Part shown: piece by piece, positions 1 through 6,508 of the stretch
Layout: each line of letters opens with the position of its first letter
How positions within the stretch are numbered: the first letter of the stretch is position 1
NCBI GenBank assembly: GCA_020860745.1
Contig: JAJBTR010000129.1
Location: 1-13,294, forward strand
DNA: 13,294 bases
Direction: 5' to 3'
Source: Lachnospiraceae bacterium
GTDB lineage: Bacteria > Bacillota > Clostridia > Lachnospirales > Lachnospiraceae
The notes under the pieces: model-generated
Database searches by the model: none
Told to the model about the DNA's origin: nothing
What the model saw: the letters and a program-made list of their open reading frames with translations, nothing else
Program-made: the position numbers and the translations under genes

Positions 1-177
1 GGTGAACTCGGTCTGCTCCTCAGCTGCTTCTGCCTCGCCGCCTGCTGCTGCAACGACAACGCCTGCTGCTGCGGATACGCCAAACTCTTCCTCACATGCT
101 TTTACAAGATCGTTTAACTCTAAAACGGTAAGCTCTTTGATCGCATCAATAAATTCTGCGGTAGTTAATTTTGCCAT
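1..177 (-). CDS. rplL: 50S ribosomal protein L7/L12 (3' end outside window)
   Basis: This is the N-terminal 59 residues of the stalk protein that recruits translation factors to the ribosome as dimers bound to L10. The fragment starts MAKLTTAEF and carries the dimerisation helices ([20 protein letters not shown]), then the Ala/Gly-rich hinge ([15 protein letters not shown]) and its acidic continuation. The C-terminal factor-binding domain lies beyond the window edge. Two in-frame ATGs exist, at 183-181 and 177-175. I chose the inner one: AGGAGG at 192-187 is 9 nt from it but only 3 nt from the outer ATG, and family members begin M-A/S-K. It follows rplJ with a 164-nt spacer and is expected to share the rplJ transcript. 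Confidence 0.95.
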   Translation of the reverse strand, partial: MAKLTTAEFIDAIKELTVLELNDLVKACEEEFGVSAAAGVVVAAAGGEAEAAEEQTEFT

Positions 178-238
178 TTTCATTTTCCTCCTGATATTAA
201 TTTTATTTATTCTGTTTTTACGGGAACTTCCTTTTCAG

Positions 239-260
239 GGGAACCAATCAACCGGCTCCC
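239..260 (-). other. Intercistronic hairpin between rplJ and rplL
   Basis: In transcript sense GGGAGCC pairs with GGTTCCC (7 bp including one G-U) around an 8-nt loop. No U-tract follows, so it is not a terminator. It sits in the 164-nt rplJ-rplL spacer, about 45 nt before the rplL ribosome-binding site. It could stabilise or process the rplL message, since L7/L12 is needed in several copies per L10; that role is inference. Confidence 0.4.
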
Positions 261-341
261 GGAATATCCTGCATGAAGTCCATGATGATCACCGGACTTA
301 TGAAACCGATTTCAACCCGTATCTGTCAGGCTGTACCCGGC

Positions 342-860
342 CTACGCCTCCGCGCCGGCTTCTGCTGCTGCGCTGCCTTCGCCCTGCTCTGCGATCTGGC
401 TGATCACACGTGCGAAGTTTGCAATCGGAGACTGGATGCTTCCAAGCAGCTTGCCCAGCAGTTCTTCTCTGGACGGGACTGCGGAAATTGTCTGCATGCC
501 CTTTGCATCGTAGAAATCACCTTCCACAACGCCGGCCTTGATCTCCAGCTTGTCTGCTGTCTTTGCGAACTTTGCGATGATCCGTGCCGGAGCGGTCGCG
601 TCATCCTTTGAAATCGCGATCGCACTCGGTCCTTCCAGAACCGGATCCAGCGCTGCAAAATCAGTTCCCTCAAACGCACGCTTCATCAGAGTATTCTTAT
701 ACACTTTATAAGTAATACCAGCTTCTCTCAGCTCTTTTCGCAGCTGTGTGTCCTGAGCAACAGTAAGACCACGATAGTCAACCACAACAACAGACTGTGC
801 TCCGTCAACATTTGCCGCGATTTCCTGTACTACAGGCTGCTTCAACTCAACTTTTGCCAC
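342..860 (-). CDS. rplJ: 50S ribosomal protein L10
   Basis: L10 forms the base of the ribosomal stalk, binding 23S rRNA through its N-terminal domain and L7/L12 dimers through its C-terminal helix. The 172-residue protein has the family signature near the N-terminus (AQSVVVVDYRGLTVAQDTQLRK), the KNTLMKRA segment, and a C-terminal helix (FARVISQIAEQGEG) ending in an Ala/Glu tail; this is normal family length. The start codon is GTG (860-858), supported by AGGAGG at 876-871 with 10 nt spacing and by the MAKVELK N-terminus; no ATG fits as well. It is first in the rplJ-rplL unit, downstream of its own promoter (1193-1221) and a structured leader. In Firmicutes this operon is autoregulated by the L10(L12)4 complex binding that leader. 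Confidence 0.97.
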   Translation of the reverse strand: MAKVELKQPVVQEIAANVDGAQSVVVVDYRGLTVAQDTQLRKELREAGITYKVYKNTLMKRAFEGTDFAALDPVLEGPSAIAISKDDATAPARIIAKFAKTADKLEIKAGVVEGDFYDAKGMQTISAVPSREELLGKLLGSIQSPIANFARVISQIAEQGEGSAAAEAGAEA

Positions 861-1187
861 GATTCGTGCACCTCCTTCTATCGTTATTTGTAACTGTTCA
901 GTACCTTCGCAGTTACAAGGAAAAGTCCATTAAAAAGTCGCTGCGCGATGGGGCTTTTCCCTGTGTATTGTACTTCATCAGACGCACTTCGCAGCAAGTG
1001 CGAAGTACTGTCCTAAATAGTCACCGTTATTCTTTCTATAATAACAATTGCCTTTTAATCAGAAATCCCCTCTGCCATTCGACAGAGGGGAAATAAATCT
1101 CTTGCACAGGCACTCTCGTGCTCCTGTAAATTTCCTCGGCAGGCCAACTGTTACGCCTTGCGGCACCTGCTGTCTTCGGCAATTGCT
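861..1187 (-). ncRNA. L10 ribosomal protein leader (rplJL 5' UTR)
   Basis: This is the transcribed leader of rplJ-rplL and accounts for the long gap between rplA and rplJ. Its 5' part (about 1187-1065) has the recognisable L10-leader layout: TTGCCGAAGACAGCAGG, a distal CCTGCCGAGG that closes a helix with the GCAGG, a GCAC-GAGA-GTGC hairpin, and a CCCCTCTG/CAGAGGGG stem (1090-1067). L10(L12)4 binds this kind of element. The 3' part holds further helices: a 10-bp hairpin at 984-1008, an attenuator-like region at 919-960, and TTGTAACTG/CAGTTACAA at 888-918 just before the ribosome-binding site. The family match is from memory of the motif, not a covariance search. The 5' end is inferred from the promoter. 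Confidence 0.85.
919..960 (-). terminator. Putative attenuator hairpin in the rplJL leader
   Basis: In transcript sense GGAAAAG (960-954) can pair with CTTTTCC (925-919), with CCAT/ATGG inside. Alternatively its AAAAG pairs with CTTTT (937-933) over a TCGC/GCGA stem-loop, giving a hairpin that ends in CTTTTT (937-932) like an intrinsic terminator with a 5-nt bulge. The two pairings exclude each other. Firmicutes rplJL leaders are known to attenuate transcription; that this element does so here is inference. Confidence 0.55.
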
Positions 1188-1192
1188 TTTGC

Positions 1193-1221
1193 ATTGTAAC
1201 ACTTTGTTTCCAGGATGTCAA
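1193..1221 (-). promoter_or_regulatory. Vegetative promoter of rplJ-rplL
   Basis: TTGACA (1221-1216), a 17-bp spacer, then TACAAT (1198-1193) preceded by TG one base upstream (extended -10). This is close to ideal for the housekeeping sigma factor. Expected transcription start is about 1186, exactly where the L10 leader motif begins. It lies just downstream of the rplA stop, so rplJL can be transcribed independently of the rpmG-rplA operon. Confidence 0.85.
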
Positions 1222-1247
1222 CCACAACGCTGACCGAAATTCCGAAT

Positions 1248-1940
1248 TTACATCAGCTTCGCTACATTCAGCTTGACGCCCGGGCCCATGGTGGAAGTCA
1301 GGACAACGCTCCTGAGGAACTGGCCCTTCACTGCGCTCGGTCTCGCCTTGATGATGGCATCCATCAGCGTACGGAAGTTCTCCGCCAGCTGCTCTTCTGT
1401 AAAGGATGCTTTTCCAATCGGCACATGGATAATATTGGTCTTGTCCAGTCTGTACTCGATCTTACCTGCTTTCAGCTCGTTGACCGCCTTGGTCACATCC
1501 ATCGTGACTGTGCCGGCCTTCGGGTTCGGCATCAGACCTTTCGGTCCGAGGATACGTCCGAGACGTCCGACGATGCCCATCATATCCGGGGTGGCAACCA
1601 CTTTATCAAAATCCAGCCAGCCCTCTTTCTGGATACGGGGGATGAACTCATCTCCTCCGGCATAATCAGCGCCGGCCGCCAGAGCTTCGTCCACTTTTGT
1701 GCCCTTTGCAAACACCAGAACTTTTACGCTCTTACCGGTACCGTTCGGAAGCACAACCGCGCCGCGGATCTGCTGGTCTGCGTGACGTCCGTCGCAACCG
1801 GTACGGATGTGAACCTCGATGGTCTCGTCAAACTTCGCTGTCGCATTCTCTTTTACGAGCTTAATCGCTTCGTCTGTATCATACTGAACTGTTTTGTCAA
1901 GCTTTTTGGAAAGCTCGGCATATCTTTTTCCTCTTTTCAT
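1248..1940 (-). CDS. rplA: 50S ribosomal protein L1
   Basis: L1 binds 23S rRNA at the L1 stalk near the E site and helps release deacylated tRNA; in many bacteria it represses its own operon by binding the mRNA. The 230-residue protein starts [10 protein letters not shown] and contains the conserved [21 protein letters not shown] region, followed by [11 protein letters not shown] and the C-terminal [14 protein letters not shown] motif, all typical. The start at ATG 1940 is supported by AGGAGG at 1954-1949 (8 nt spacing); the upstream in-frame extension lacks a good site. It follows rplK by 92 bp. That spacer has only a small GGGAG/CTCCC hairpin (1965-1980). Confidence 0.97.
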   Translation of the reverse strand: MKRGKRYAELSKKLDKTVQYDTDEAIKLVKENATAKFDETIEVHIRTGCDGRHADQQIRGAVVLPNGTGKSVKVLVFAKGTKVDEALAAGADYAGGDEFIPRIQKEGWLDFDKVVATPDMMGIVGRLGRILGPKGLMPNPKAGTVTMDVTKAVNELKAGKIEYRLDKTNIIHVPIGKASFTEEQLAENFRTLMDAIIKARPSAVKGQFLRSVVLTSTMGPGVKLNVAKLM

Positions 1941-2032
1941 GAAATAAACCTCCTGTGGTAAAACGGGAGAGGACCCTCCCACTTCTATTTCCTTGTAACA
2001 GGCGTTCTCTCCGCCTGCGTCTGTCGGGTGTC

Positions 2033-2458
2033 TTACTCAGCCACTGTCACGCCCATACTTCTGGCCGTTCCGGCGATCATGCTCATCGCCGCCTCAACGG
2101 AACCCGCATTCAGGTCGGGCATTTTCAGTTCTGCGATCTCTCTGATCTGATCCTGCGTGATCGTAGCCACCTTAGTCTTATTCGGTACGCCCGATCCAGA
2201 CTTGATCCCGCACGCCTTTTTGATCAGAACTGCTGCCGGCGGTGTCTTTGTGACAAAACTGAAGCTTCTGTCCGCATACACAGTGATCACAACCGGGATA
2301 ATCAGATCTCCCTGATCCGCTGTTCTCGCATTAAACTGCTTGGTAAACTCGACAATATTCACGCCGTGCTGTCCAAGCGCAGGTCCAACCGGGGGAGCAG
2401 GTGTCGCTTTTCCGGCAGGAATCTGTAATTTGATATAACCTGTTACTTTCTTTGCCAT
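2033..2458 (-). CDS. rplK: 50S ribosomal protein L11
   Basis: L11 binds the GTPase-associated centre of 23S rRNA and takes part in factor-dependent GTP hydrolysis and RelA activation. The 141-residue protein is full family length and begins [20 protein letters not shown]. It carries the proline-rich [15 protein letters not shown] stretch and the C-terminal RNA-binding domain with [17 protein letters not shown] near the end. The start is fixed by AGGAGG at 2472-2467, 8 nt from the ATG. It lies between nusG (42-bp gap containing a hairpin) and rplA. Confidence 0.98.
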   Translation of the reverse strand: MAKKVTGYIKLQIPAGKATPAPPVGPALGQHGVNIVEFTKQFNARTADQGDLIIPVVITVYADRSFSFVTKTPPAAVLIKKACGIKSGSGVPNKTKVATITQDQIREIAELKMPDLNAGSVEAAMSMIAGTARSMGVTVAE

Positions 2459-2478
2459 TTGAAATGCCTCCTTTATTT

Positions 2479-2504
2479 ATAACCGTCCCTTTACAAACGG
2501 TTAT
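2479..2504 (-). other. Hairpin overlapping the nusG stop, before rplK
   Basis: Perfect 8-bp stem ATAACCGT/ACGGTTAT with a 10-nt loop. The 5' arm overlaps the nusG TAA (2503-2501) and the 3' arm ends 6 nt before the rplK AGGAGG. No U-run follows. It could be an mRNA-processing site or part of the site where L1 represses rplK-rplA translation; neither is shown by the sequence. Confidence 0.5.
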
Positions 2505-3016
2505 TGTTTCTGTATCTCTGCGAAACTTATCTCTACCGGCGTCTCGCGGCCGAAGAGCTCAACATTGATTGTGACCGTCTGCTTCTTATCATTCATCGAA
2601 CGGATCACGCCAACAGTATCTTTCCAGACGCCGCTGATCACGGACACCATATCGCCCACCCCGAAATTGTAGACATAATTCTCCGGCTGGATACCCAGCG
2701 GTCTCATCTCATTCTCCGTGAGCGGAACCGGTTTGGATCCGGGCCCAACAAACCCGGTCACACCTCTGGTATTCCGGACAACATACCATGTATCGTCATT
2801 CATGAACATATTGATCAGCACATATCCCGGAAACAGCTTTTTCTGAACCTGTTTTTTGGCGCCATTTCTGATCTCGATTACTTCCTCCATCGGAATACGA
2901 ACCTCAAGAATCTGCTCCTCCAGATGGCGGTTCTCGATTGTCTTCTCAATATCAGCTTTTACCTTATTCTCATAGCCGGAATAAGTGTGAACCACATACC
3001 AGTTCGCCTCTGCCAT
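2501..3016 (-). CDS. nusG: Transcription termination/antitermination factor NusG
   Basis: NusG is a core elongation factor that binds RNA polymerase through its NGN domain and contacts partners through a C-terminal KOW domain. The 171-residue protein begins MAEANWYVVHTYSGYENKVK, and the NGN domain runs to about residue 105 with KKLFPGYVLI and VRNTRGVTGFVG. The KOW domain follows (about 118-150, FGVGDMVSVISGVWKDTVGVI); the usual G-P-F turn reads G-V-W here. Length is normal. The ribosome-binding site is weaker than its neighbours' (AGGGGTGAG). It starts 19 bp after secE, the almost universal order, and is probably co-transcribed from rpmG. Confidence 0.97.
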   Translation of the reverse strand: MAEANWYVVHTYSGYENKVKADIEKTIENRHLEEQILEVRIPMEEVIEIRNGAKKQVQKKLFPGYVLINMFMNDDTWYVVRNTRGVTGFVGPGSKPVPLTENEMRPLGIQPENYVYNFGVGDMVSVISGVWKDTVGVIRSMNDKKQTVTINVELFGRETPVEISFAEIQKQ

Positions 3017-3035
3017 ACGCTCACCCCTGCCTTCC

Positions 3036-3242
3036 TTATAAATTCACCAGGAAATCAACGCCATTCTGAATCCCCAGATCCAACACGGCAATGATTACGC
3101 CAAGAATAACAGAGACAACGATAACCGCCACCGTCTGCCTCCCAAGGGACTGCTTATCCGGCCATGTAATCTTGTGGAACTCTGCCTGAAGACCTTTGAA
3201 CCAGCTTCCTCTGGGGGTCTCCTTCTTTTTGCTCTCACCCAT
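3036..3242 (-). CDS. secE: Preprotein translocase subunit SecE
   Basis: SecE is the small essential subunit that clamps SecY in the protein-conducting channel. The 68-residue protein is the short single-span form usual in Gram-positives. It has a basic N-terminus (MGESKKKETPRGSWFKG), an amphipathic helix ending in the conserved E-x-x-K-I-T-W-P motif (residues 21-28), and one membrane segment at about 36-55. AGGAG lies 6 nt before the ATG. It is placed between rpmG (22-bp gap to its TAG) and nusG. Confidence 0.96.
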   Translation of the reverse strand: MGESKKKETPRGSWFKGLQAEFHKITWPDKQSLGRQTVAVIVVSVILGVIIAVLDLGIQNGVDFLVNL

Positions 3243-3267
3243 CGCTTACTCCTTTAGCCGTGCCGAA

Positions 3268-3417
3268 CTACTTCGTTTCTTTGTGTAAGGTATGTTTTCT
3301 GCAGAACTTGCAGTATTTATTTACTTCCATTCTCTCCGGATGAGCTTTCTTATCCTTCGTCAGGTTGTAATTACGCTGCTTGCACTCGGTGCATGCCAGG
3401 GTTATCTTGATGCGCAT
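3268..3417 (-). CDS. rpmG: 50S ribosomal protein L33 (zinc-binding form)
   Basis: Small large-subunit ribosomal protein of 49 residues, beginning [17 protein letters not shown]. It has a zinc ribbon made of two C-x-x-C pairs (Cys9/Cys12 and Cys36/Cys39), so it is the C+ form rather than the cysteine-free paralogue used under zinc limitation. GGAGG is 8 nt before the ATG, and the stop is TAG at 3270-3268. It is the first gene of the rpmG-secE-nusG-rplK-rplA unit, about 65 nt downstream of the predicted start of transcription. Confidence 0.96.
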   Translation of the reverse strand: MRIKITLACTECKQRNYNLTKDKKAHPERMEVNKYCKFCRKHTLHKETK

Positions 3418-3460
3418 AACTTCCACCTCCAATTATTTCTATTCTCTCGTTTTTAGGCAT

Positions 3461-3512
3461 AAAAAAAGACCTGTTGCCATTGCTAAACTACTATAGCACA
3501 GAAGCAGGTCTT
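3461..3512 (-). terminator. Intrinsic terminator of the Nudix gene
   Basis: In transcript sense AAGACCTG (3512-3505) pairs with CAGGTCTT (3473-3466), followed by seven Ts (3467-3461). An inner TGCTA/TAGCA helix (3498-3494 with 3485-3481) shortens the 31-nt loop. Transcripts coming from the Nudix gene carry both arms. The rpmG promoter lies inside this element, so rpmG transcripts lack the 5' arm. Confidence 0.7.
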
Positions 3513-3518
3513 CGTCAA
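3490..3518 (-). promoter_or_regulatory. Promoter of rpmG-secE-nusG-rplK-rplA
   Basis: TTGACG (3518-3513), 17-bp spacer, TATAGT (3495-3490), with TG one base before the -10 (extended -10). Predicted start is about 3484. The spacer contains the 5' arm of the terminator above, so promoter and terminator are interleaved. Confidence 0.85.
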
Positions 3519-3582
3519 TATGTTTTTGAAATTATTCAAACCTATTCAAACCTACAGCATTTTCGAGCCTGGCTCTGAATAA

Positions 3583-4083
3583 TTACTCAAAAGCCCTGCA
3601 AATACTATCATAATGAAGGAATATCCTCTGCGCGGCGTATTCCCGGATCTGCGCGGCATCCGCAAGCTGAAATCCATCTGTCTCCGCCTCCTGGCAGTGC
3701 ACGTCAGACTCCTCAAAATCCAGGACAAACCGATAGACATCCACAAAATAGTTGTCGCCCTCGCCGGGATTTTCCCGATGATAAGTAAAAAGGTAACCGC
3801 CCTCACAGCCGGAAACATCCAGTCCGGTTTCCTCAAATACTTCCCGGTTGACTGCCTCCCGGGACTCCTCGCCGGCCTTGACGCCGCCGCCGGGCACCTC
3901 CCACCAGCCGGCCGCCCAGGATTTTGTCATCACACGCTTTGTGATCAGGAACTTCCCATCCGGCCGGACAACCACCCCCAGGACTGTCAGATGATATTCG
4001 TCATCCGCCAGACACCAGTCATTGCGCTTCATGATGCGGCCTGTCCGCTGTTTGTTTTTATCATAAATATCCCAGTATTCCAT
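3583..4083 (-). CDS. Nudix hydrolase
   Basis: A 166-residue protein of the Nudix superfamily, which hydrolyses nucleoside diphosphates linked to another moiety. It carries a perfect Nudix box at residues 66-88 (G-x5-E-x7-R-E-V-F-E-E-T-G-L), where the glutamates bind Mg2+. The preceding WWEVPGGG and the N-terminal WDIYDKNKQRTG strand resemble the subgroup that includes isopentenyl-diphosphate isomerase-like and YfcD-like proteins, but the substrate cannot be read from sequence. The start at ATG 4083 is chosen because GGAGG precedes it by 12 nt; a longer frame upstream is arginine-rich, lacks a site and crosses the predicted start of transcription. It is monocistronic, with its own promoter (4180-4208) and the terminator at 3461-3512. 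Confidence 0.92.
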   Translation of the reverse strand: MEYWDIYDKNKQRTGRIMKRNDWCLADDEYHLTVLGVVVRPDGKFLITKRVMTKSWAAGWWEVPGGGVKAGEESREAVNREVFEETGLDVSGCEGGYLFTYHRENPGEGDNYFVDVYRFVLDFEESDVHCQEAETDGFQLADAAQIREYAAQRIFLHYDSICRAFE

Positions 4084-4179
4084 TGAACAGTCTTTCCTCC
4101 GTCTGAAAAAATTCTTTCCTATATATAATAAGGTCCATACCATTACGGAATCTATCCGTTTTCGCAACCTGAGGTATTT

Positions 4180-4208
4180 ATTATATCTCCTTATACGCAA
4201 AATGTCAC
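4180..4208 (-). promoter_or_regulatory. Promoter of the Nudix gene
   Basis: GTGACA (4208-4203), 17-bp spacer, TATAAT (4185-4180), pointing toward the Nudix gene. Predicted start is about 4173, giving a ~90-nt leader. It is divergent from the argC promoter 42 bp away. Together with the argC leader this accounts for the 325-bp gap at 4084-4408. Confidence 0.75.
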
Positions 4209-4249
4209 CCCCTCAAATTGTGAGTTGCCTCTCATCGACGCCGAAACCA

Positions 4250-4278
4250 TTGCAAGCCCCCATTTTTTGTGGTATGAT
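4250..4278 (+). promoter_or_regulatory. argC: Promoter of argC
   Basis: TTGCAA (4250-4255), 17-bp spacer, TATGAT (4273-4278) with TG one base before the -10. Predicted start is about 4285, leaving a ~124-nt leader before argC. Confidence 0.75.
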
Positions 4279-4344
4279 GCGCTCGTACAACAATTCTCAA
4301 ATAATCAATCCATTTATATTGCGAACATTGTACCGTAAGGCGAT

Positions 4345-4376
4345 TTTTCATATTCAGAACTGCTCTGAAATGAAAA
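4345..4376 (+). promoter_or_regulatory. Inverted repeat in the argC leader
   Basis: TTTTCAT-A-TTCAGA (4345-4358) pairs with TCTGAAATGAAAA (4364-4376) over a 5-nt loop: 13 bp with one bulged A. No U-tract follows, so it is not a terminator. One half resembles part of an ArgR operator half-site (TCTGAAT on the minus strand) but the full consensus is not met. It ends 20 nt before the argC ribosome-binding site. Regulation of argC by arginine is expected; this element as its agent is inference. Confidence 0.45.
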
Positions 4377-4408
4377 CACAATCTACATAAAATACGAGGT
4401 ATTATATA

Positions 4409-5356
4409 ATGAAGAAGAAAATATTTATTGATGGCAGCGAGGGCACGACCGGTCTGCGTATTTTTGAACGTTTCGAAAACAGGGACGACATCGAACTGCT
4501 GAAAATTCCATCGGAATCCCGGAAAGACCCTGCTGTAATCAAACAGTTTATCCACGATTCAGATATCACGTTTCTTTGTCTGCCGGACACTGCGGCCAGG
4601 GAGGCTGTGGCGCTGGCGGAGAATGAGGATGTAGTTCTGATCGACACTTCCACCGCCCACCGGACGGAGGCAGAATGGGCCTATGGCTACCCGGAGCTCT
4701 CCCCGCAGCACAGAGAGGCAATCCGCACCGGCAGACGCATCGCTGTCCCCGGATGCCACGCCACCGGTTTTATCACACTGGTCTATCCGCTGATCACAAG
4801 CGGCATTCTCCCCGCAGACTACCCGGTATCCTGCTTTTCCCTGACCGGATACAGCGGCGGTGGGAAAAAAATGATTGCGGAATATGAGAACAAAGACCGC
4901 GGCAACGAACTTTTCTCCCCACGGCAATATGGTCTCTCCCAGACACACAAGCATTTAAAAGAAATGAAAGCAGTCACAGGTCTGGCAAGGGAGCCTCTCT
5001 TCTCCCCGATCGTGGTGGATTATTACAGCGGGATGCTGGTGTCTGTCCCGCTTTATACAGAATTATTAAACGGCGCACAGACCCCGGCGACCATCCACGC
5101 CATGTTTGAAAAACATTATGCCGGCGAAAAGTTCATCCGGGTGATGCCGCTGGGAGCGGAATCGGAGAGCCGGAATTTCCTCGGCAGCAATAACTGCTCC
5201 GGCTGGGACGGTCTGGAGATCTTTGTCTGCGGCAATGACGAGCGGATTTTATTATCCTCCCGGTTTGACAACCTGGGCAAGGGCGCTTCCGGCGCGGCTA
5301 TCCAGTGCCTGAATATTGTGCTGGGGTGTGATGAGGCAAAGGGACTGCATCTGTGA
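4409..5356 (+). CDS. argC: N-acetyl-gamma-glutamyl-phosphate reductase (short type-2 form)
   Basis: This enzyme catalyses the NADPH-dependent reduction of N-acetylglutamyl-5-phosphate to the semialdehyde, the third step of arginine and ornithine synthesis. The 315-residue protein is the short ArgC type, about 30 residues below the common form. It shows a nucleotide-binding loop near the N-terminus (IDGSEGTTGLRI, residues 7-18), FLCLPD at 55-60, the active-site cysteine Cys116 in VPGCHATGF, and SLTGYSGGGKK (144-154). GAGG is 9 nt before the ATG. No other arg gene lies in the window, so argC is apparently monocistronic here. It is followed at 202 bp by an amino-acid ABC transporter with its own promoter. 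Confidence 0.93.
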   Translation: MKKKIFIDGSEGTTGLRIFERFENRDDIELLKIPSESRKDPAVIKQFIHDSDITFLCLPDTAAREAVALAENEDVVLIDTSTAHRTEAEWAYGYPELSPQHREAIRTGRRIAVPGCHATGFITLVYPLITSGILPADYPVSCFSLTGYSGGGKKMIAEYENKDRGNELFSPRQYGLSQTHKHLKEMKAVTGLAREPLFSPIVVDYYSGMLVSVPLYTELLNGAQTPATIHAMFEKHYAGEKFIRVMPLGAESESRNFLGSNNCSGWDGLEIFVCGNDERILLSSRFDNLGKGASGAAIQCLNIVLGCDEAKGLHL

Positions 5357-5436
5357 CATCAGGTACATAGAGGCCACTTATACACATGCAAGACGCAAAA
5401 GCAGGAGCCGGAGTTCTTTGGGGCAATAATTTTCTC

Positions 5437-5465
5437 TTGACTTTACTCTGGTAAATTGCTACTAT
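5437..5465 (+). promoter_or_regulatory. Promoter of the amino-acid ABC transporter operon
   Basis: TTGACT (5437-5442), 17-bp spacer, TACTAT (5460-5465) with TG one base before the -10. Predicted start is about 5472, leaving ~120 nt of leader before the substrate-binding protein gene. No T-box or riboswitch motif was seen in that leader. Confidence 0.7.
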
Positions 5466-5591
5466 GTTTGCATGTTATCAAGCTGAGACAGGACCTGCCC
5501 AGTTAAATCATAGAAATTCGTTGGAACTGATCACATATTCTGTGCAGCTTCGGCTAACATGAAAAAGAGGAAAGAAAAGAGGAAAACAACG

Positions 5592-6461
5592 ATGAAAAAA
5601 TTACTTGCACTTGCACTGACAGCCGGCTTGGCTTTCTCCATGACAGCCTGCGGCAGCACAGGCGGCGACGAAGACACAGCGGACACCACTTCTGCTGCTG
5701 AAGAAACCGCCGCCGACGAGACTTCTGCAGAAACAGAAGTTGCTTCCGACGAGGAAAGCGATCTGGCTTACATACAGGAAAAAGGCGTCCTGGTCGTAGG
5801 TATCACCGATTTTGAGCCGATGGATTACAAGGATGAGAACGGCGAGTGGATTGGTTTTGACGCAGATATGGCGACCGCTTTCGCGGAAAGCCTGGGCGTG
5901 GAAGTGGAGTTCCAGGAGATTGACTGGGACAACAAAATTCTGGAGCTTGACGGCAAAGGCATCGACTGTGTATGGAACGGCATGACCCTGACCGATGAAG
6001 TTACCAGCGCGATGGACTGCTCCAACGCTTACAGCAGCAACTCCCAGGTTGTCGTACTTTCCGCGGACATCGCAGATCAGTACACAGACGCGGAGAGCCT
6101 GGCTGACCTGACTTTCGCGGTGGAATCCGGAAGCGCCGGTGAAGCAGCAGCCCAGGATAACGGACTCTCCTATAACTCTGTGACAGCGCAGGCAGATGCC
6201 CTGATGGAAGTTTCCGCAGGCACATCTGACGCGGCGATCATCGACCTTCTGATGGCGGAAGCCATGGTCGGCGAGGGCACCAGCTATGAGAACCTCACCA
6301 CAGGCGTTGTTCTGGTTGACGAGGAGTACGGCGTCGGATTCCGCCAGGGTTCCGATCTGGTCGAACTGTTGAATGAGTTCTTCGCAGAGAGCTATGCTGA
6401 CGGCACGATGACTGAGATTGCTGCCACATACGGCATCGAAAACAGCATCATTGCCCAGTAA
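5592..6461 (+). CDS. Amino-acid ABC transporter substrate-binding lipoprotein (family 3)
   Basis: Extracellular solute-binding protein of the polar amino-acid uptake family, 289 residues. Residues 1-20 are a lipoprotein signal ending at Cys20 (S-M-T-A-C); an acidic Asp/Glu/Thr/Ala tether (about 21-57) follows, then the two-lobed binding domain from GVLVVGITDFEPMDYKD onward. ATG 5592 is chosen because an AGAGG lies 10 nt upstream and the signal peptide begins at once; an ATG at 5559 would add a lysine-rich MKKRKEKRKTT and has no site. At residues 132-136 the usual T-D-E-R, whose Arg contacts the ligand carboxylate in characterised members, reads T-D-E-V; Asp217 in the second lobe fits the conserved amino-group contact. 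The ligand is therefore unclear. It heads an operon with permease and ATPase. Confidence 0.93.
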   Translation: MKKLLALALTAGLAFSMTACGSTGGDEDTADTTSAAEETAADETSAETEVASDEESDLAYIQEKGVLVVGITDFEPMDYKDENGEWIGFDADMATAFAESLGVEVEFQEIDWDNKILELDGKGIDCVWNGMTLTDEVTSAMDCSNAYSSNSQVVVLSADIADQYTDAESLADLTFAVESGSAGEAAAQDNGLSYNSVTAQADALMEVSAGTSDAAIIDLLMAEAMVGEGTSYENLTTGVVLVDEEYGVGFRQGSDLVELLNEFFAESYADGTMTEIAATYGIENSIIAQ

Positions 6462-6476
6462 ATAAGACAGATTTAT

Positions 6477-6508
6477 AGAAAGCGGGCTGTGGCCCGCTTT
6501 CTGTTTTT
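6477..6508 (+). terminator. Intrinsic terminator between binding protein and permease genes
   Basis: Perfect 11-bp stem AGAAAGCGGGC/GCCCGCTTTCT, 4-nt loop TGTG, then G and five Ts. A weaker 6-bp hairpin CACAGG/CCTGTG (6513-6530) with TTTT follows. No convincing promoter was found between here and the permease, so partial read-through is the simplest model, giving more binding protein than membrane components. Confidence 0.9.

Noticed and set aside
1215..1961. Long plus-strand open frame opposite rplA, and similar long frames opposite rplK, nusG, the methyltransferase and others
   Set aside because: They are antisense shadows of clearly conserved genes, with no ribosome-binding site or recognisable protein features.
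1965..1980. GGGAG/CTCCC hairpin between rplA and rplK as an L1 regulatory site
   Set aside because: It has only 5 bp and does not obviously match the L1-binding fold, so it was left as a note in the rplA entry.
3583..4200. Longer N-terminus for the Nudix protein, starting near 4200
   Set aside because: The extension is Arg/Lys-rich, has no ribosome-binding site and runs upstream past the predicted transcription start; GGAGG supports ATG 4083.
5354..5366. CATCAGGTACA shared between the argC 3' end (~5356) and 9718-9728
   Set aside because: Two copies of an 11-mer in 13 kb with different flanks are not enough to call a repeat or attachment site.
5357..5591. T-box or amino-acid riboswitch before the transporter
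   Set aside because: No T-box GGUGG-type antiterminator bulge and no terminator were found; only a promoter and an unstructured-looking leader.
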